Assembly: GCF_024810105.1 (NCBI RefSeq)
Contig: NZ_JANUDX010000003.1
Location: 62,001-126,000, forward strand
Direction: 5' to 3'
Source: Stenotrophomonas sp. BIGb0135
GTDB taxonomy: Bacteria; Pseudomonadota; Gammaproteobacteria; Xanthomonadales; Xanthomonadaceae
Length of the DNA stretch: 64,000 nt
Numbering within the stretch: position 1 is the first letter of the stretch; the number at the start of each line of letters is the position of its first letter. Shown here one piece after another: positions 46,449 through 57,000 of the stretch. Under the pieces are notes generated by a model that ran no database searches, had not been told where the DNA came from, and was given only the letters and a program-made list of their open reading frames with translations. Made by a program: the position numbers and the translations under genes.

Positions 46449-47261
46449 TCAGGCGGCGTCGAGCGCGTGTCGCAGTGGCGTGAGGAAACCCGCCGCGATC
46501 CGCGCGGCATCGGCAGCATCGGTGGCCTCGCCCAGGGCCGCCACCAGCGCGCTGCCGACCACCACGCCATCGGCCTCGACCGCCATCGCCGCGGCACTGG
46601 CCGCGTCTTTGATGCCGAAACCGGCTACCACCGGCACCGTCGAGCGGCGGCGCAGGTCACGCAGGCGCGTGCTGGCCGCGCCACTGTCCAGGCGCTCGGA
46701 GGCACCGGTCACGCCGGCGAAGCTGACGTAGTAGAGGTAGCCCTGGGCCATCGTCGACAGGGTGTCCAGGCGCGCATCGGCGGTCGTCGGCGAGGCCAGC
46801 AGGATCAGCGCCAGCCCCGCGGCGGTGAAGATATCGCGGGTTTCGGCGGCTTCCTCGGGCGGCAGGTCGACCAGCAGCACCCCGTCCAAGCCGGCGGCGA
46901 TGGCCGCCTCGGCGAAGCGCGCGGTGCCGTGGATCTCGACCGGGTTCAGGTAGCCCATCAGCACGACCGGGGTGGTGGCATCGTCGCGGCGGAACGCGGC
47001 CACCGTTTCCAAGACGTAGCGCAGCCCTGCCCCGCGCGCCAACGCGCGCTCGGAGCTGCGCTGGATGGTGGGGCCATCGGCCATCGGGTCGGAGAACGGC
47101 ACGCCGAGTTCGATCACGTCGGCACCGGCCGCCGCCAGCGCATGCATCACCGGCACGGTCGCATCCAGGCCCGGATCGCCGGCGGTGATGAAGGGAATCA
47201 GCGCCTTGCGCCGGGAAGCGCGCAGGCGGGCAAAACAGGCATCGATACGGTCCACTGACAT
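46449..47261 (-). CDS. trpA: Tryptophan synthase alpha subunit
   Basis: Cleaves indole-3-glycerol phosphate to indole for TrpB. 270 aa TIM barrel with the catalytic Glu51 and Asp62 in ELGVPFSDPMADGP (E49/D60 of Salmonella), and the phosphate loop GFGIKD. Start at MSVDRIDACF with AAGGA about 10 nt upstream; a TTG six codons earlier is less likely. One nt after the lipoprotein gene, in the order trpB-lipoprotein-trpA. Confidence 0.97.
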   Translation of the reverse strand: MSVDRIDACFARLRASRRKALIPFITAGDPGLDATVPVMHALAAAGADVIELGVPFSDPMADGPTIQRSSERALARGAGLRYVLETVAAFRRDDATTPVVLMGYLNPVEIHGTARFAEAAIAAGLDGVLLVDLPPEEAAETRDIFTAAGLALILLASPTTADARLDTLSTMAQGYLYYVSFAGVTGASERLDSGAASTRLRDLRRRSTVPVVAGFGIKDAASAAAMAVEADGVVVGSALVAALGEATDAADAARIAAGFLTPLRHALDAA

Positions 47262-47262
47262 T

Positions 47263-47951
47263 TCAGGCACATCCTTCAATCAATTCAACGGCGCCACTGG
47301 CGCCCCAGTACAACATCGACACCTTGCCCTCGAAGATCTCCAGCCGGATCGCCAGATCCGAGCCGGGGTCCTGCCAGGTGAGGTACTCGCCCGTTTCCGG
47401 ATCGTACGCGTGCGGTTTGTGGGTGCTGCCCCTGGGCAGGCGCTTGAGCGCCTCGGCGCGCGACATGCCCAGGCGCAGTCCGAACGGGCCGGCCTGGGTG
47501 ATGGTTTCGTCCGAACCGTCCAGCAGGCTCAGGTCGAAGCGCTGCACGTGGTCGTCGTCGACCATCATCGAGATGCCCTCGGGCAGGCTGCCGCGCTCGT
47601 AATACTCGCAGCCGCCCAGCTGCCCCCCTTCGCTCAGGCCGGCCGAATGCCAGTTCGCATCGGCGTCGGCGGCGGTGAAGCGCTGCCCGACCACCATGTC
47701 ACCGGCATGATCCAGCGCGACCGAGACCACGGCGGGGCCAGGTTCATCGGTGCCCTCCTTTGCCGGTACCGGCTCAGGATCGTCCTGGATGGGACGATTG
47801 GCGATGTCATCGTCGTTGCTCGCCGGCACCCGCGCCGGGGCGATCGCCGCCGGTGTCGAAGGTGCGGCCGCGAGCACCGGCGGATCCGGCGCGGTGCAGC
47901 CACTCAGGCCGACCACGATCAGCAGCGCACTTCCCTGGCGCAGCAGTGGAT

Positions 47952-47955
<4 letters not shown>
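47263..47955 (-). CDS. Predicted lipoprotein between trpB and trpA
   Basis: 230 aa. Type II signal peptide ([17 protein letters not shown]) with lipobox LSGC, Cys20. Next is an Ala/Pro/Asp-rich linker (20-70), then a folded domain (about 75-230) containing two Cys and [32 protein letters not shown] and [19 protein letters not shown]. The GTG start overlaps the trpB stop (GTGA) and its stop is one nt from trpA, so it is inside the trp operon. No known function; a role in tryptophan synthesis is not implied by the sequence, since it should sit in the envelope. Confidence 0.8.
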
Positions 47956-49169
<1,214 letters not shown>

Positions 49170-49211
49170 GGCGCGACAGCCGGTTGAGACAGGCTGACAA
49201 TTTAACGCACA

Positions 49212-49235
49212 TGTCATGACAGCAATATCGATATT
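49212..49235. promoter_or_regulatory. Two palindromes in the trpB/LysR divergent promoter region
   Basis: Perfect palindromes TGTCATGACA (49212-49221) and AATATCGATATT (49224-49235) lie two nt apart in the 95-nt region between the divergent trpB and LysR genes. Such an arrangement is typical for a LysR-type activator that controls its own gene and the neighbour, as TrpI does for trpBA in pseudomonads. Assignment inferred. Confidence 0.6.
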
Positions 49236-49264
49236 ATCTGCGACAACCCGTCAGGAAAACTCAC

Positions 49265-50158
49265 ATGAGCACCCCACCCCTGCCGCCCCTGAACGCCCTG
49301 CGCAGTTTCGAGGCGACCGCCCGCCTGGGCGGGGTGGGCCGTGCGGCTGCGTCCCTGCACGTGACCCACGGGGCGATCAGCCGCCAGCTGCGCGTGCTGG
49401 AGGAGCATCTGGGCGTGGCGCTGTTCGAGCGCGATGGCCGCGGGCTGCGCCCGACCGCGGCCGGCGAGGCCCTGCAGCAGGCCTGCGCCGGCGCGTTCGG
49501 GCAGATCCGTGAGGCGGTCGCCGCCCTGCAACGCCGCCAGCGCGCCGACGCGCTGGTGCTGGGCTGCAGTGGCAGCATCCTGGCGCGCTGGATGATTCCG
49601 CGGCTGCAGGTGCTGCAGGCCGACCTGCCGCAGGTGCCGCTGCACTGGTCCGCGCAGGACGGCAGCTTCACCGAGGCACAGCAATCGCTGGACGCGGTGC
49701 TGCTGCTGGCCCAGCCGCCGTGGCCGCCAGGCTGGCAGGTGCGCGAACTGGCGCCGGAGCGGGTGGGCGTGGTGGTGAGCCCGCAGCATCCGGCCGCGGC
49801 GCGGCTGCGCCAGCGCCCGCCGTCGACCCTGCTCGGCGAGCCACTGCTGCACACCACCTCGCGCCCCCAAGCCTGGCCGGCCTGGGCGCTGGCACACGGC
49901 CTGGACCCGGCGCGGTTGCAGCTCGGCAACGGCTTCGAGCACCTGTACTACCTGCTGGAGGCGGCGGTGGCCGGGCTGGGCGTGGCGATCGCACCGGAGC
50001 CGCTGGTGGCCGACGAACTGGCCGCCGGGCGACTGCTGGCCCCGTGGGGCTTTGCCGCCACCGGCGGATTCTGGGTGCTGGCGACGCCGGAGGGCGCGAG
50101 CGATCCACGGGTGGATGCGCTGGCCGGGTGGCTGGCCGCGCAACTGGCGCGCGCCTGA
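49265..50158 (+). CDS. LysR-family regulator, TrpI/GcvA-like
   Basis: 297 aa. N-terminal winged helix (residues 8-67, LPPLNALRSFEATARLGGVG and HVTHGAISRQLRVLEEHLG) and a periplasmic-binding-like effector domain (90-290). Divergent from trpB with a 95-nt shared promoter region, the geometry of trpI-trpBA in Pseudomonas, where indoleglycerol phosphate is the co-inducer. The sequence also fits the wider GcvA/AmpR subgroup, so the trp role is inferred from context. After its 3' end the REP-rich region begins. Confidence 0.88.
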   Translation: MSTPPLPPLNALRSFEATARLGGVGRAAASLHVTHGAISRQLRVLEEHLGVALFERDGRGLRPTAAGEALQQACAGAFGQIREAVAALQRRQRADALVLGCSGSILARWMIPRLQVLQADLPQVPLHWSAQDGSFTEAQQSLDAVLLLAQPPWPPGWQVRELAPERVGVVVSPQHPAAARLRQRPPSTLLGEPLLHTTSRPQAWPAWALAHGLDPARLQLGNGFEHLYYLLEAAVAGLGVAIAPEPLVADELAAGRLLAPWGFAATGGFWVLATPEGASDPRVDALAGWLAAQLARA

Positions 50159-50267
50159 CCGGGCCTCGCAGTTGCGCGTGGGTCTGGGCGTGGGCGGACA
50201 ACCGGCGATCCCGGATCTGGGGTCCACGCCCTGGGGAATATTGGTTCAGGCCGGAGGAGGCGCGAGC

Positions 50268-50410
50268 GTGGGGATCCACGATGGCGTGGATGTTGGAATG
50301 GGCCGGACGATCCGCGATCGTGGGGATCCACGATGGCGTGGATGCTGGAATGGGCCGAACGATCCACGATCGTGGGGATCCACACCGGCGTGGGCCGAAC
50401 GAACCGTGAT
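50268..50410 (+). repeat. 52-bp tandem repeats before the REP array
   Basis: Units begin at 50268, 50320 and 50372 (the third incomplete). Each contains GTGGGGATCCACGATGGCG, then TGGAATGGGCCG and ACGATCC. The half-palindromes GATCCACGATGGCGTGGAT resemble the REP core of the neighbouring array, so this may be a degraded or precursor repeat. Non-coding. Confidence 0.85.
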
Positions 50411-50413
50411 CGC

Positions 50414-51096
50414 GCAGATCCACGCCATGCGTGGATGCCGCGCGGCGCGTTTTCGATGACGTTTCATGGTGGCGGTACGGAGAGCATCCACGCATGGCGT
50501 GGATCTACGATGCTCCGTGGTGGGATGGACCGGGCCGCGCGAGTCGACATCCCGTAGATCCACGCCATGCGTGGATGCCGCGCAAGGCGCGGCGCGTTTC
50601 CGGTGACGGTTCATGGTGGCGGAACGGAGAGCATCCACGCGTGGCGTGGATCTACGATGGTCGGTGGTGGGATGGACCGGGCCACGCGATTCGACATCCC
50701 GTAGATCCACGCCATGCGTGGATGCCGCGCCACGCGCGGCGCGTTTTCGGTCACGGTTCATGGTGGCGGAACGAAGAGCATCCACGCGTGGCGTGGATCT
50801 ATGATGGTCGGTGGCGGGATGTTCCGGGCCGCGCGATCCGGCATCCCGTAGATCCACGCCATGCGTGGATGCCGCGCGACGCGCGGCGCGTTTTCGGTGA
50901 CGGTTCATGGTGGCGGAACGGAGAGCATCCACGCATGGCGTGGATCTACGATGGTCGGTGGCGGGATGTTCCGGGCCGCGCGATTCGACATCCCGTAGAT
51001 CCACGCCATGCGTGGATGCCGCGCGACGCGCTGCGCGTTTTCGGTGACGGTGCATGGTGGCGGGACGGAGAGCATCCACGCATGGCGTGGATCTAC
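50414..51096 (+). repeat. Left part of 147-bp periodic REP array (10 REP elements)
   Basis: Paired 25-nt REPs in opposite orientations. The direct form GTAGATCCACGCC-ATGCGTGGATG starts at 50414 (degenerate head), 50554, 50701, 50848 and 50995. The inverted form starts at 50484, 50631, 50778, 50925 and 51072. Except for a 7-nt deletion in the first unit, spacing is exactly 147 bp: 25-nt REP, 52-nt spacer, 25-nt inverted REP, 45-nt spacer. The GTAG head and imperfect palindrome match SMAG-type REPs of Stenotrophomonas. Confidence 0.93.
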
Positions 51097-51539
51097 GGCC
51101 ATCGACTCCAGGCGTGGGGGTACTCGCCGATCGCGCTGCTCAGGCCGGCGCGGATCGGATTGGTCATGACGTAGCGGGCGGCGTGGACAAGCGACTCGTC
51201 ATCACGCAGGGCGTGGTCGTGATAGCCATGCTGCCAGAGCTGCCCCTGCCTGCCCAACCTCAGATTGAGCAGCCTGGCGCTGCGCGATTTCAACAGGCCC
51301 ATGCAACTGGCCAGCGAGCCTCTCCGCAGTTCCATCAACCAATGGACATGGTCAGGCATCACCACCCAGGCGGTGCTGCGGCTGTAACCGTTGCGTTCGG
51401 CGTATCGAAGCGATTCCACCACCAGCGCCACGTTGCCGGGATCCAGGAACAGGCGACAGCGCCCGGCCACGACCAGCGTCAACAGATACGTGCTTCCGGG
51501 TTGCGATTGACGACCGTAGCGAAGGCGAGGACTGGCCAT
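51093..51539 (-). CDS. REP-associated tyrosine transposase (RAYT)
   Basis: 148-aa HUH/Y1 single-strand endonuclease of the IS200/IS605-like RAYT group, thought to mobilise REP hairpins. HUH motif H64-V-H66 in WVVMPDHVHWL, conserved WQHGYHDHALR (102-112), and the presumed catalytic Tyr123 in ARYVMTNPIRAGL. Intact. The start MASPRLRYGRQSQPG matches the family N-terminus; an earlier in-frame start adds 14 residues. It is embedded in the REP array, and its stop codon TAG is supplied by the GTAG head of the adjacent REP (51072-51096). Confidence 0.92.
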   Translation of the reverse strand: MASPRLRYGRQSQPGSTYLLTLVVAGRCRLFLDPGNVALVVESLRYAERNGYSRSTAWVVMPDHVHWLMELRRGSLASCMGLLKSRSARLLNLRLGRQGQLWQHGYHDHALRDDESLVHAARYVMTNPIRAGLSSAIGEYPHAWSRWP

Positions 51540-51627
51540 AAGCAAAGGGTGCGTGCGGGCTTGTCGGCCTTGTATCGCCACCCCGCTCCTTCAGGCGTCG
51601 GCGAACTATGCAGCGTCGGGTGGGAGA

Positions 51628-52163
51628 GCATCCACGCATGGCGTGGATCTACGGGGCTCGGTGGTGGGATGTTCCGGGCCGCGCGATCTGGCATCCCGTA
51701 GATCCACGCCATGCGTGGATGCCGCGCAAGGCGCGGCGCGTTTTCGGTGACGGTTCATGGTGGCGGTACGGAGAGCATCCACGCATGGCGTGGAACTACG
51801 ATGGTTGGTGGAGGGATGGATCTGGCCGCGCGATCTGGCATCCCGTAGATCCACGCCATGCGTGGATGCCGCGCAAGGCGCGGCGCGTTTCCGGTGACGG
51901 TTCATGGTGGCGGGACGGAGAGCATCCACGCGTGGCGTGGATCTACGGTGCTCGGTGGTGGGATGGACCGGGCCGCTCGATCCGGCGTCCCGTAGATCCA
52001 CGCCATGCGTGGATGCCGCGCCACGCGCGGCGCGTTTTCGGTCACGGATCATGATGGCGGGACGGAGAGCATCCACGCATGGCGTGGATCTACGATGGTT
52101 GGTGGAGGGATGGATCTGGCCGCTCGATCCGGCATCCCGTAGATCCACGCCATGCGTGGATGC
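51628..52163 (+). repeat. Right part of 147-bp periodic REP array (8 REP elements)
   Basis: Inverted REPs start at 51628, 51775, 51922 and 52069; direct REPs start at 51698, 51845, 51992 and 52139, all with exactly 147-bp spacing. Unit sequences are over 90 percent alike by eye to the left part, with scattered substitutions but no indels. The array ends about 50 nt before the telA stop codon. Confidence 0.93.
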
Positions 52164-52216
52164 CGCGCGGCGCGCGGCGCGCTTGCCGGTGGATCCGATG
52201 GCTGCGTGGCGTGGGG

Positions 52217-53317
52217 TTACGTGGTCGGGGCGGCCAGGCGCTGCTGCACGTCGTCGCGCAGACGTGCCAGTTCGACTTCGGCCTGCTGGCGCTGCTGCAT
52301 GCCCTCGCGGTGGACGGTGCGCACTTCCTCGACGGTGGCGATCAGCTGCTCATGCACGTGGCGCAGGGTGGCTACGTCGATCACCGCACGCTGGTTGGCC
52401 TTGGCCGTTTCCACGGTGGTCTGGCGCAGCAGGTCGGCATTGCGGCGCATCATCTCGTTGGTGGCGTCGTCGATGGCGTTGGACAGCGCGACCGCGTTCT
52501 TCTGCTCGCCCAACGACAACTGGATGGCGAACTGGCGCTTCCACGACGGAATGGTGATGTCGCGGACGGTGTTGAATTTCTCGACCAGCAGGATCGCGTT
52601 GGCCTGGATCAGGCGGATCATGGGCAGCGACTGGTCGGCCGCGTGCTGCATGACCACCAGGTCGCCGACGCGCTTGTCGATCAGGCGGATCGCGTTGTCC
52701 AGCTCGCCTTGGCGGATGCGCTGCTGCGGATCATCCTGGCCCTGCCCGGCCAGCTGTTCGCCACGCAGCGCGGCGAGCCGGCGCTTGCCGGCGGCGATGT
52801 GCAGGCCCAGGCCGTGGCGCTCCTCGCGGACGATCTCGTGCATGCGGTCGAACTCGACCACGCGCTGGCCCATCAGGGCCTGCTGGCTGCCGACGTCCCC
52901 CATGAGCTGTTCGATCTGGCGGTTGGTGTCGCTGAACTTCTGCACCAGCTCGCCCTTGGATGCCCGCAGCTTGTCGATCAAGCCGCCGATCACCGGTACC
53001 TTCGAACGCTCGGCTAGGCCGTCGAGTTTGAGCGAGCGTGCGATGCGCACCACCTCGCCCAGCTTGTCGCCACTGGCGTCAAGATCGCGGTTGCGCACCT
53101 GGTCCAGCAGCTGGCTGGAGAACGCCGCCGTCTTGGCGGCGGCGTCGCGGCCGAATACCTGCAGGTTGCCGGGCCGGATGTCATCCAACCCACGCCCGAT
53201 CTCCTCGATCTTCGGCAGGTCGTCCTGGCCAAGGCCAAGTGCCTGCAGCGCCGCGTCGTCCAGCACGTCGGCCGTGGTCACGGGCAGGGTCGAAGTGGCC
53301 TGCGGGTCCTGGGTCAT
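52217..53317 (-). CDS. TelA-family protein (toxic anion resistance)
   Basis: 366 aa, mostly helical, no membrane segment, TelA family. Core features: VPVIGGLIDKLRASKGELVQKFSD, then long helices with DITIPSWKRQFAIQLSLGEQKNAVALSNAIDDATNEMMRRNADLL. ATG at 53315-53317 with GGAG eight nt upstream. Family members are linked to tellurite and cell-envelope stress, but the molecular role is unknown. Last gene of the YqiJ-YqiK-ATPase-TelA-like-TelA operon, whose composition suggests a membrane-stress assembly rather than tellurite detoxification alone. Confidence 0.9.
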   Translation of the reverse strand: MTQDPQATSTLPVTTADVLDDAALQALGLGQDDLPKIEEIGRGLDDIRPGNLQVFGRDAAAKTAAFSSQLLDQVRNRDLDASGDKLGEVVRIARSLKLDGLAERSKVPVIGGLIDKLRASKGELVQKFSDTNRQIEQLMGDVGSQQALMGQRVVEFDRMHEIVREERHGLGLHIAAGKRRLAALRGEQLAGQGQDDPQQRIRQGELDNAIRLIDKRVGDLVVMQHAADQSLPMIRLIQANAILLVEKFNTVRDITIPSWKRQFAIQLSLGEQKNAVALSNAIDDATNEMMRRNADLLRQTTVETAKANQRAVIDVATLRHVHEQLIATVEEVRTVHREGMQQRQQAEVELARLRDDVQQRLAAPTT

Positions 53318-53375
53318 CGGTGGATCTCCATGCTGTTGGGCGGCCGACGGCGGCGCACCGGTAGGGGCAGTGTCT

Positions 53376-54098
53376 TCATCGCAGTCTAGCCTGCGCCGAG
53401 GCAACCTCGGCGGCGATCTCGGCCTGTAGGTGCGCGGCGCGCTGGCTCCGCTGGGCCTGGTCCTTTACGTGCCGCGCCAGCGTGGCCTGTTTCCAGGCCG
53501 GCAACAGGATGTCGGCGATGCGGCGGAAGCGCGCCAGCAACGCCTCGTCCTGCGCCAGCAGCAGCTGCCACTGGGCCGCTTCGCTGCGCTGCAGGGCGGC
53601 CAGGCGGCGCAGGTGATCCAGGCGCTGGGCCAGCACCCCCTGCAGCGCGCTGCCATCGCCGCCCGGCAAGCCGGGCAGCGCCTGGCTGCCGGCATCGACC
53701 CACTGCTGCAGCGCGGCGGCTGCCTGCTCGCTGGTGGCGACCGCTGCCTGCCGCTGCGCCGCGGCGGCCTGCACCCGCGCCGCGCACGCCTCGGCCTGCA
53801 GCAGCAGCACGCCCAGTTGCGGCTGCAACGCGTCGGCATCGCGCTGGCGCTCGACGTCGCGGCCGAGCAGGCGCCCCCACCAGCCGGCCTGGCGGCGCAG
53901 CGACGCCGGATCGGCCGCCTGCAACGCCAGTGCGAGTCGTGCCAGCGCATCGATCAGACCCGCCGCGCCACCGTCGTGCAGCGCGCCCTGCGCATCCGCC
54001 CGGCGTGCAATCGCCCGCAGCAACGGATCGCCATACGACGCGAGCGTCGCCGCCTGCGGCGTGTCGACGGCGACCGGCGCGGGCAGCGTGGTGTTCAT
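53376..54098 (-). CDS. Helical protein resembling a truncated TelA
   Basis: 240 aa, Ala/Leu/Gln/Arg-rich, almost entirely helical with likely coiled coils (about 85-200). Near the C-terminus FRRIADILLPAWKQATLARHVKDQAQ resembles the TelA segment DITIPSWKRQFAIQL, suggesting a diverged TelA-like fold without the N-terminal part. The ATG overlaps the stop of the large ATPase by four nt, and telA follows after 58 nt. Function unknown; perhaps a partner of TelA or of the ATPase. Confidence 0.8.
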   Translation of the reverse strand: MNTTLPAPVAVDTPQAATLASYGDPLLRAIARRADAQGALHDGGAAGLIDALARLALALQAADPASLRRQAGWWGRLLGRDVERQRDADALQPQLGVLLLQAEACAARVQAAAAQRQAAVATSEQAAAALQQWVDAGSQALPGLPGGDGSALQGVLAQRLDHLRRLAALQRSEAAQWQLLLAQDEALLARFRRIADILLPAWKQATLARHVKDQAQRSQRAAHLQAEIAAEVASAQARLR

Positions 54099-57000
54099 GC
54101 GTGGGCGTCGTCGCCGGCGACATCATCCAGACGCGGCGGACGGGCCGACTCGCCGTAGAAATGCCGCATCAACGCCTCATCCAGCGCCCGCTCCTCCGGC
54201 GTGGTCGCGCGCCGCGGTCGCACGCGCTGCCGCGCCGCGGGCTCGGCGTCCATCTGCTGGCGCACCCAGCCGGCCAGCAGTGCCAGCGTCTCGCCGGTGC
54301 GCACCTGCTGCTGGTGGGACTGCCCCAGCAACTGCAGCAACGGCGCCAGCCCCGCCTGCAGGCCATCGGCCAACGGCTCGGCGAGCGCCGGCGCGGGGCT
54401 GGCGGGCGGCGCGACGACCGGTTCGTCACGCGCCGCCGACAGCCGCTCCAACGCCGACAGCAACGCCGACCACGGCGCCGGTTCCTGCTCGGCCGCCGCG
54501 GCCGGCGGCGGCACCTGCAGCGCGCTGGCGATGTCGGCCAGCTGCGCCACCATGCGCCCGCCGACGTCGCTGTCGTCGGCGCCCATGGCCTTGTTGCGCA
54601 GGAAGTCGCGCTTGATCTGCTGCCAGCGTTCCAGCTCGGCGCCCTGCAGCAGGCCACGCAGTTCGGCCAGCTTGAGCAGGTTTTCCTCGGCCCCGGTGGT
54701 GAGCAGCTGCGCCTCGCCCTGGTAATGGTCGGAGACCAGCTGCTGCAGCTCGGCCTCGTTCATCACCGGCGAGATCTTCTCCGACAGCTTGTTCATGTTG
54801 CGGTAGCTGCCCTGCAACCGGAACGGCGGCTCGGTGCGGTAGCGATCATCCTGCGCGGCACTGGCGATGTACTGCTGGTTGACCCGGTAGACCACGTCGC
54901 GCACGCGCAGCATGCGCTGCAGCGTGGCCACGATCTCGTTGATCTCCGCGCCGCTGTAGGCATGGCTGAGCGCGTTGGTGGAGACCTCCTTGCCCATCGC
55001 GCGTTCGACCAGCAGGTACAGGTCGGCCATGTCGCGGGTGGCCAGGGGCGCCAGGACCGGATTGGAGGTGAGGCTGTTCTCGATGTAGCTCAGGGTGAAC
55101 GCATCTTCCATGCCGCCCAGCACGTCGCCGAGGTTGTAGATGTCGGCGCGGTTGGCCAGCATGTCCGGAATCTTGAAGACCTCGCCGGACTCGGTGTACG
55201 GGTTGCCGGCCATCACCACGCAGAACTTCTTGCCGCGCATGTCGTAGGTGCGGGTGCGCCCGCGCCACACGCCCTCGATGCGACGGGTGCCATCGCACAG
55301 CGAGATGAACTTCTGCAGGAACTCCGGGTGGGTGTGCTGGATGTCATCGACATACAACATGGTGTTGTTGCCCATCTCCAACGCCAGGTTGAGCTTCTCC
55401 AGCTCCTGCCGCGAGGTGGCATCCGGCGCCTGCGCGGGGTCCAGCGAGCGCACCTCGTGGCCCAGCGCCGGACCATTGATCTTCATGAAGACCAGGCCCA
55501 GCCGGTGCGCCACGTACTCCATCAACGTGGTTTTGCCGTAGCCGGGCGGGGAAATCATCATCAGCAGGCCCATCAGGTCGCTGCGCTTGTTCTCCCCGAC
55601 CGTGCCCATCTGCTTGGCCAGGTTGTCGCCGATCACGCCGAGGTAGACGTCGTTGATGAGCTTGTTGCGGACGAACGAGGACAACGGCCGCGCCTTGAAC
55701 TCGGACAGGCGCAGGCTGTCGCGCTCGCGCGCGACGATGCGCTGGCGCACCGCCTGGTAGGCGTGGAAGGCAGGCACGAAGACGCCGCCGTGGTGATGCA
55801 GGCGCGCCAGGAAGTCATCCAGCGACAGGACCAGGCGGCCCTGTTGCAGGCGCGGGTGTTCGCCGAGCAGGCCTTCCACGGTGACCTGCAGGACGGTATC
55901 GCTGGCGCGGGTGCGCAGCGCACGCTGGACCAGCAGCAGCGCGGCGGCCTCGTCGACGTAGCCCGCGTGGTCGGCCAGCGCCGGGGTCCGGCACAGCCCG
56001 CGCAGCCACTGCCCTGCCAGCGCCCAGCGCGCGGCCAGGCCGTCCTGCTCGCGCTGCAGCGCGCGCTCCAGGCTGTCACGCTGGCCAGCCGCCTGCAGCT
56101 GCTGGCCCAGGGCCTCGACCAGGGCGGCGGCGTAGCGGCTGCTGGCGAACACCGGCTCGCCCCGCGACAACTCATCGGCCAGATAGGCCGCCGCGGCCAC
56201 ATGGTCGGCGGCGGTGAACGGCAGGCCGTGCTCCTCGTTGAACGTCGCCAGCGCCAACGCCATCTCCGCGCGCAGGGCCAGCTGGCCTTCGTCGGAACCA
56301 AACAGCCGTGCGATCGCATCCGCACCGGCCTGGCGTGCCGGCCACTGCACGACATCCTCGCGGCGCTGGTGGGCGGCCCAGAACAGCATGGCCAACGCAC
56401 GCACGCGCGGCGCGTGCAGCAAGGTACCCGCGGCCTGCTGCAATGGCAGCAGCGCGCGCAGGATCAGGCTGGCGTCGTGGTCGTGGATGCCGCGCTCGTA
56501 GCCTTCCCGATAGCGCGGGGCGGCGAAATCGCGCACCACCCGATCCAGCGTCGCGGGCACGGCCGCGTCATGCTGCAGAGTAGCCAGGTCCAGGCCATCA
56601 CGGTTCTCCATCGCGGCGCGCAGCACGCTCCCGGCCAGGTACTCGCCACGGTAGAGCGCGTCCGATTCCGAATCCAGGCTGAGCTGCCAGTACGGCTTGA
56701 GCGCGGCCAGTTCGGGGTCGTGCAGGGTTTCGAGGAAATCGGTGCCGGTGAGGTGGATGGCCAGCTCGTCACCGCGCGGCAGGATGGTCAGGTCCAGTGC
56801 CTGGGTGTTGACGCTGAAGCGGTGGCGCGGGCCCAGCCGCACCACATTGCCGCCGGCCTCGAACAGGTCACTGCGGTCGCGCAGCGCACGCACGGCCTGG
56901 TCGCGCACGCCCTTCAGGCGCGACTCGATGTCGTCAGCCTTGACGCTGTCCCGCAGGCTGCGCAGGCGCTCGGCCAGTTCACGCAATTTGAGGATCAGCG

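Noticed and set aside
50411-52163. CRISPR array interpretation of the regular repeats
   Set aside because: Repeats are palindromic REPs alternating in orientation with conserved, not unique, spacers, and no cas genes are present.
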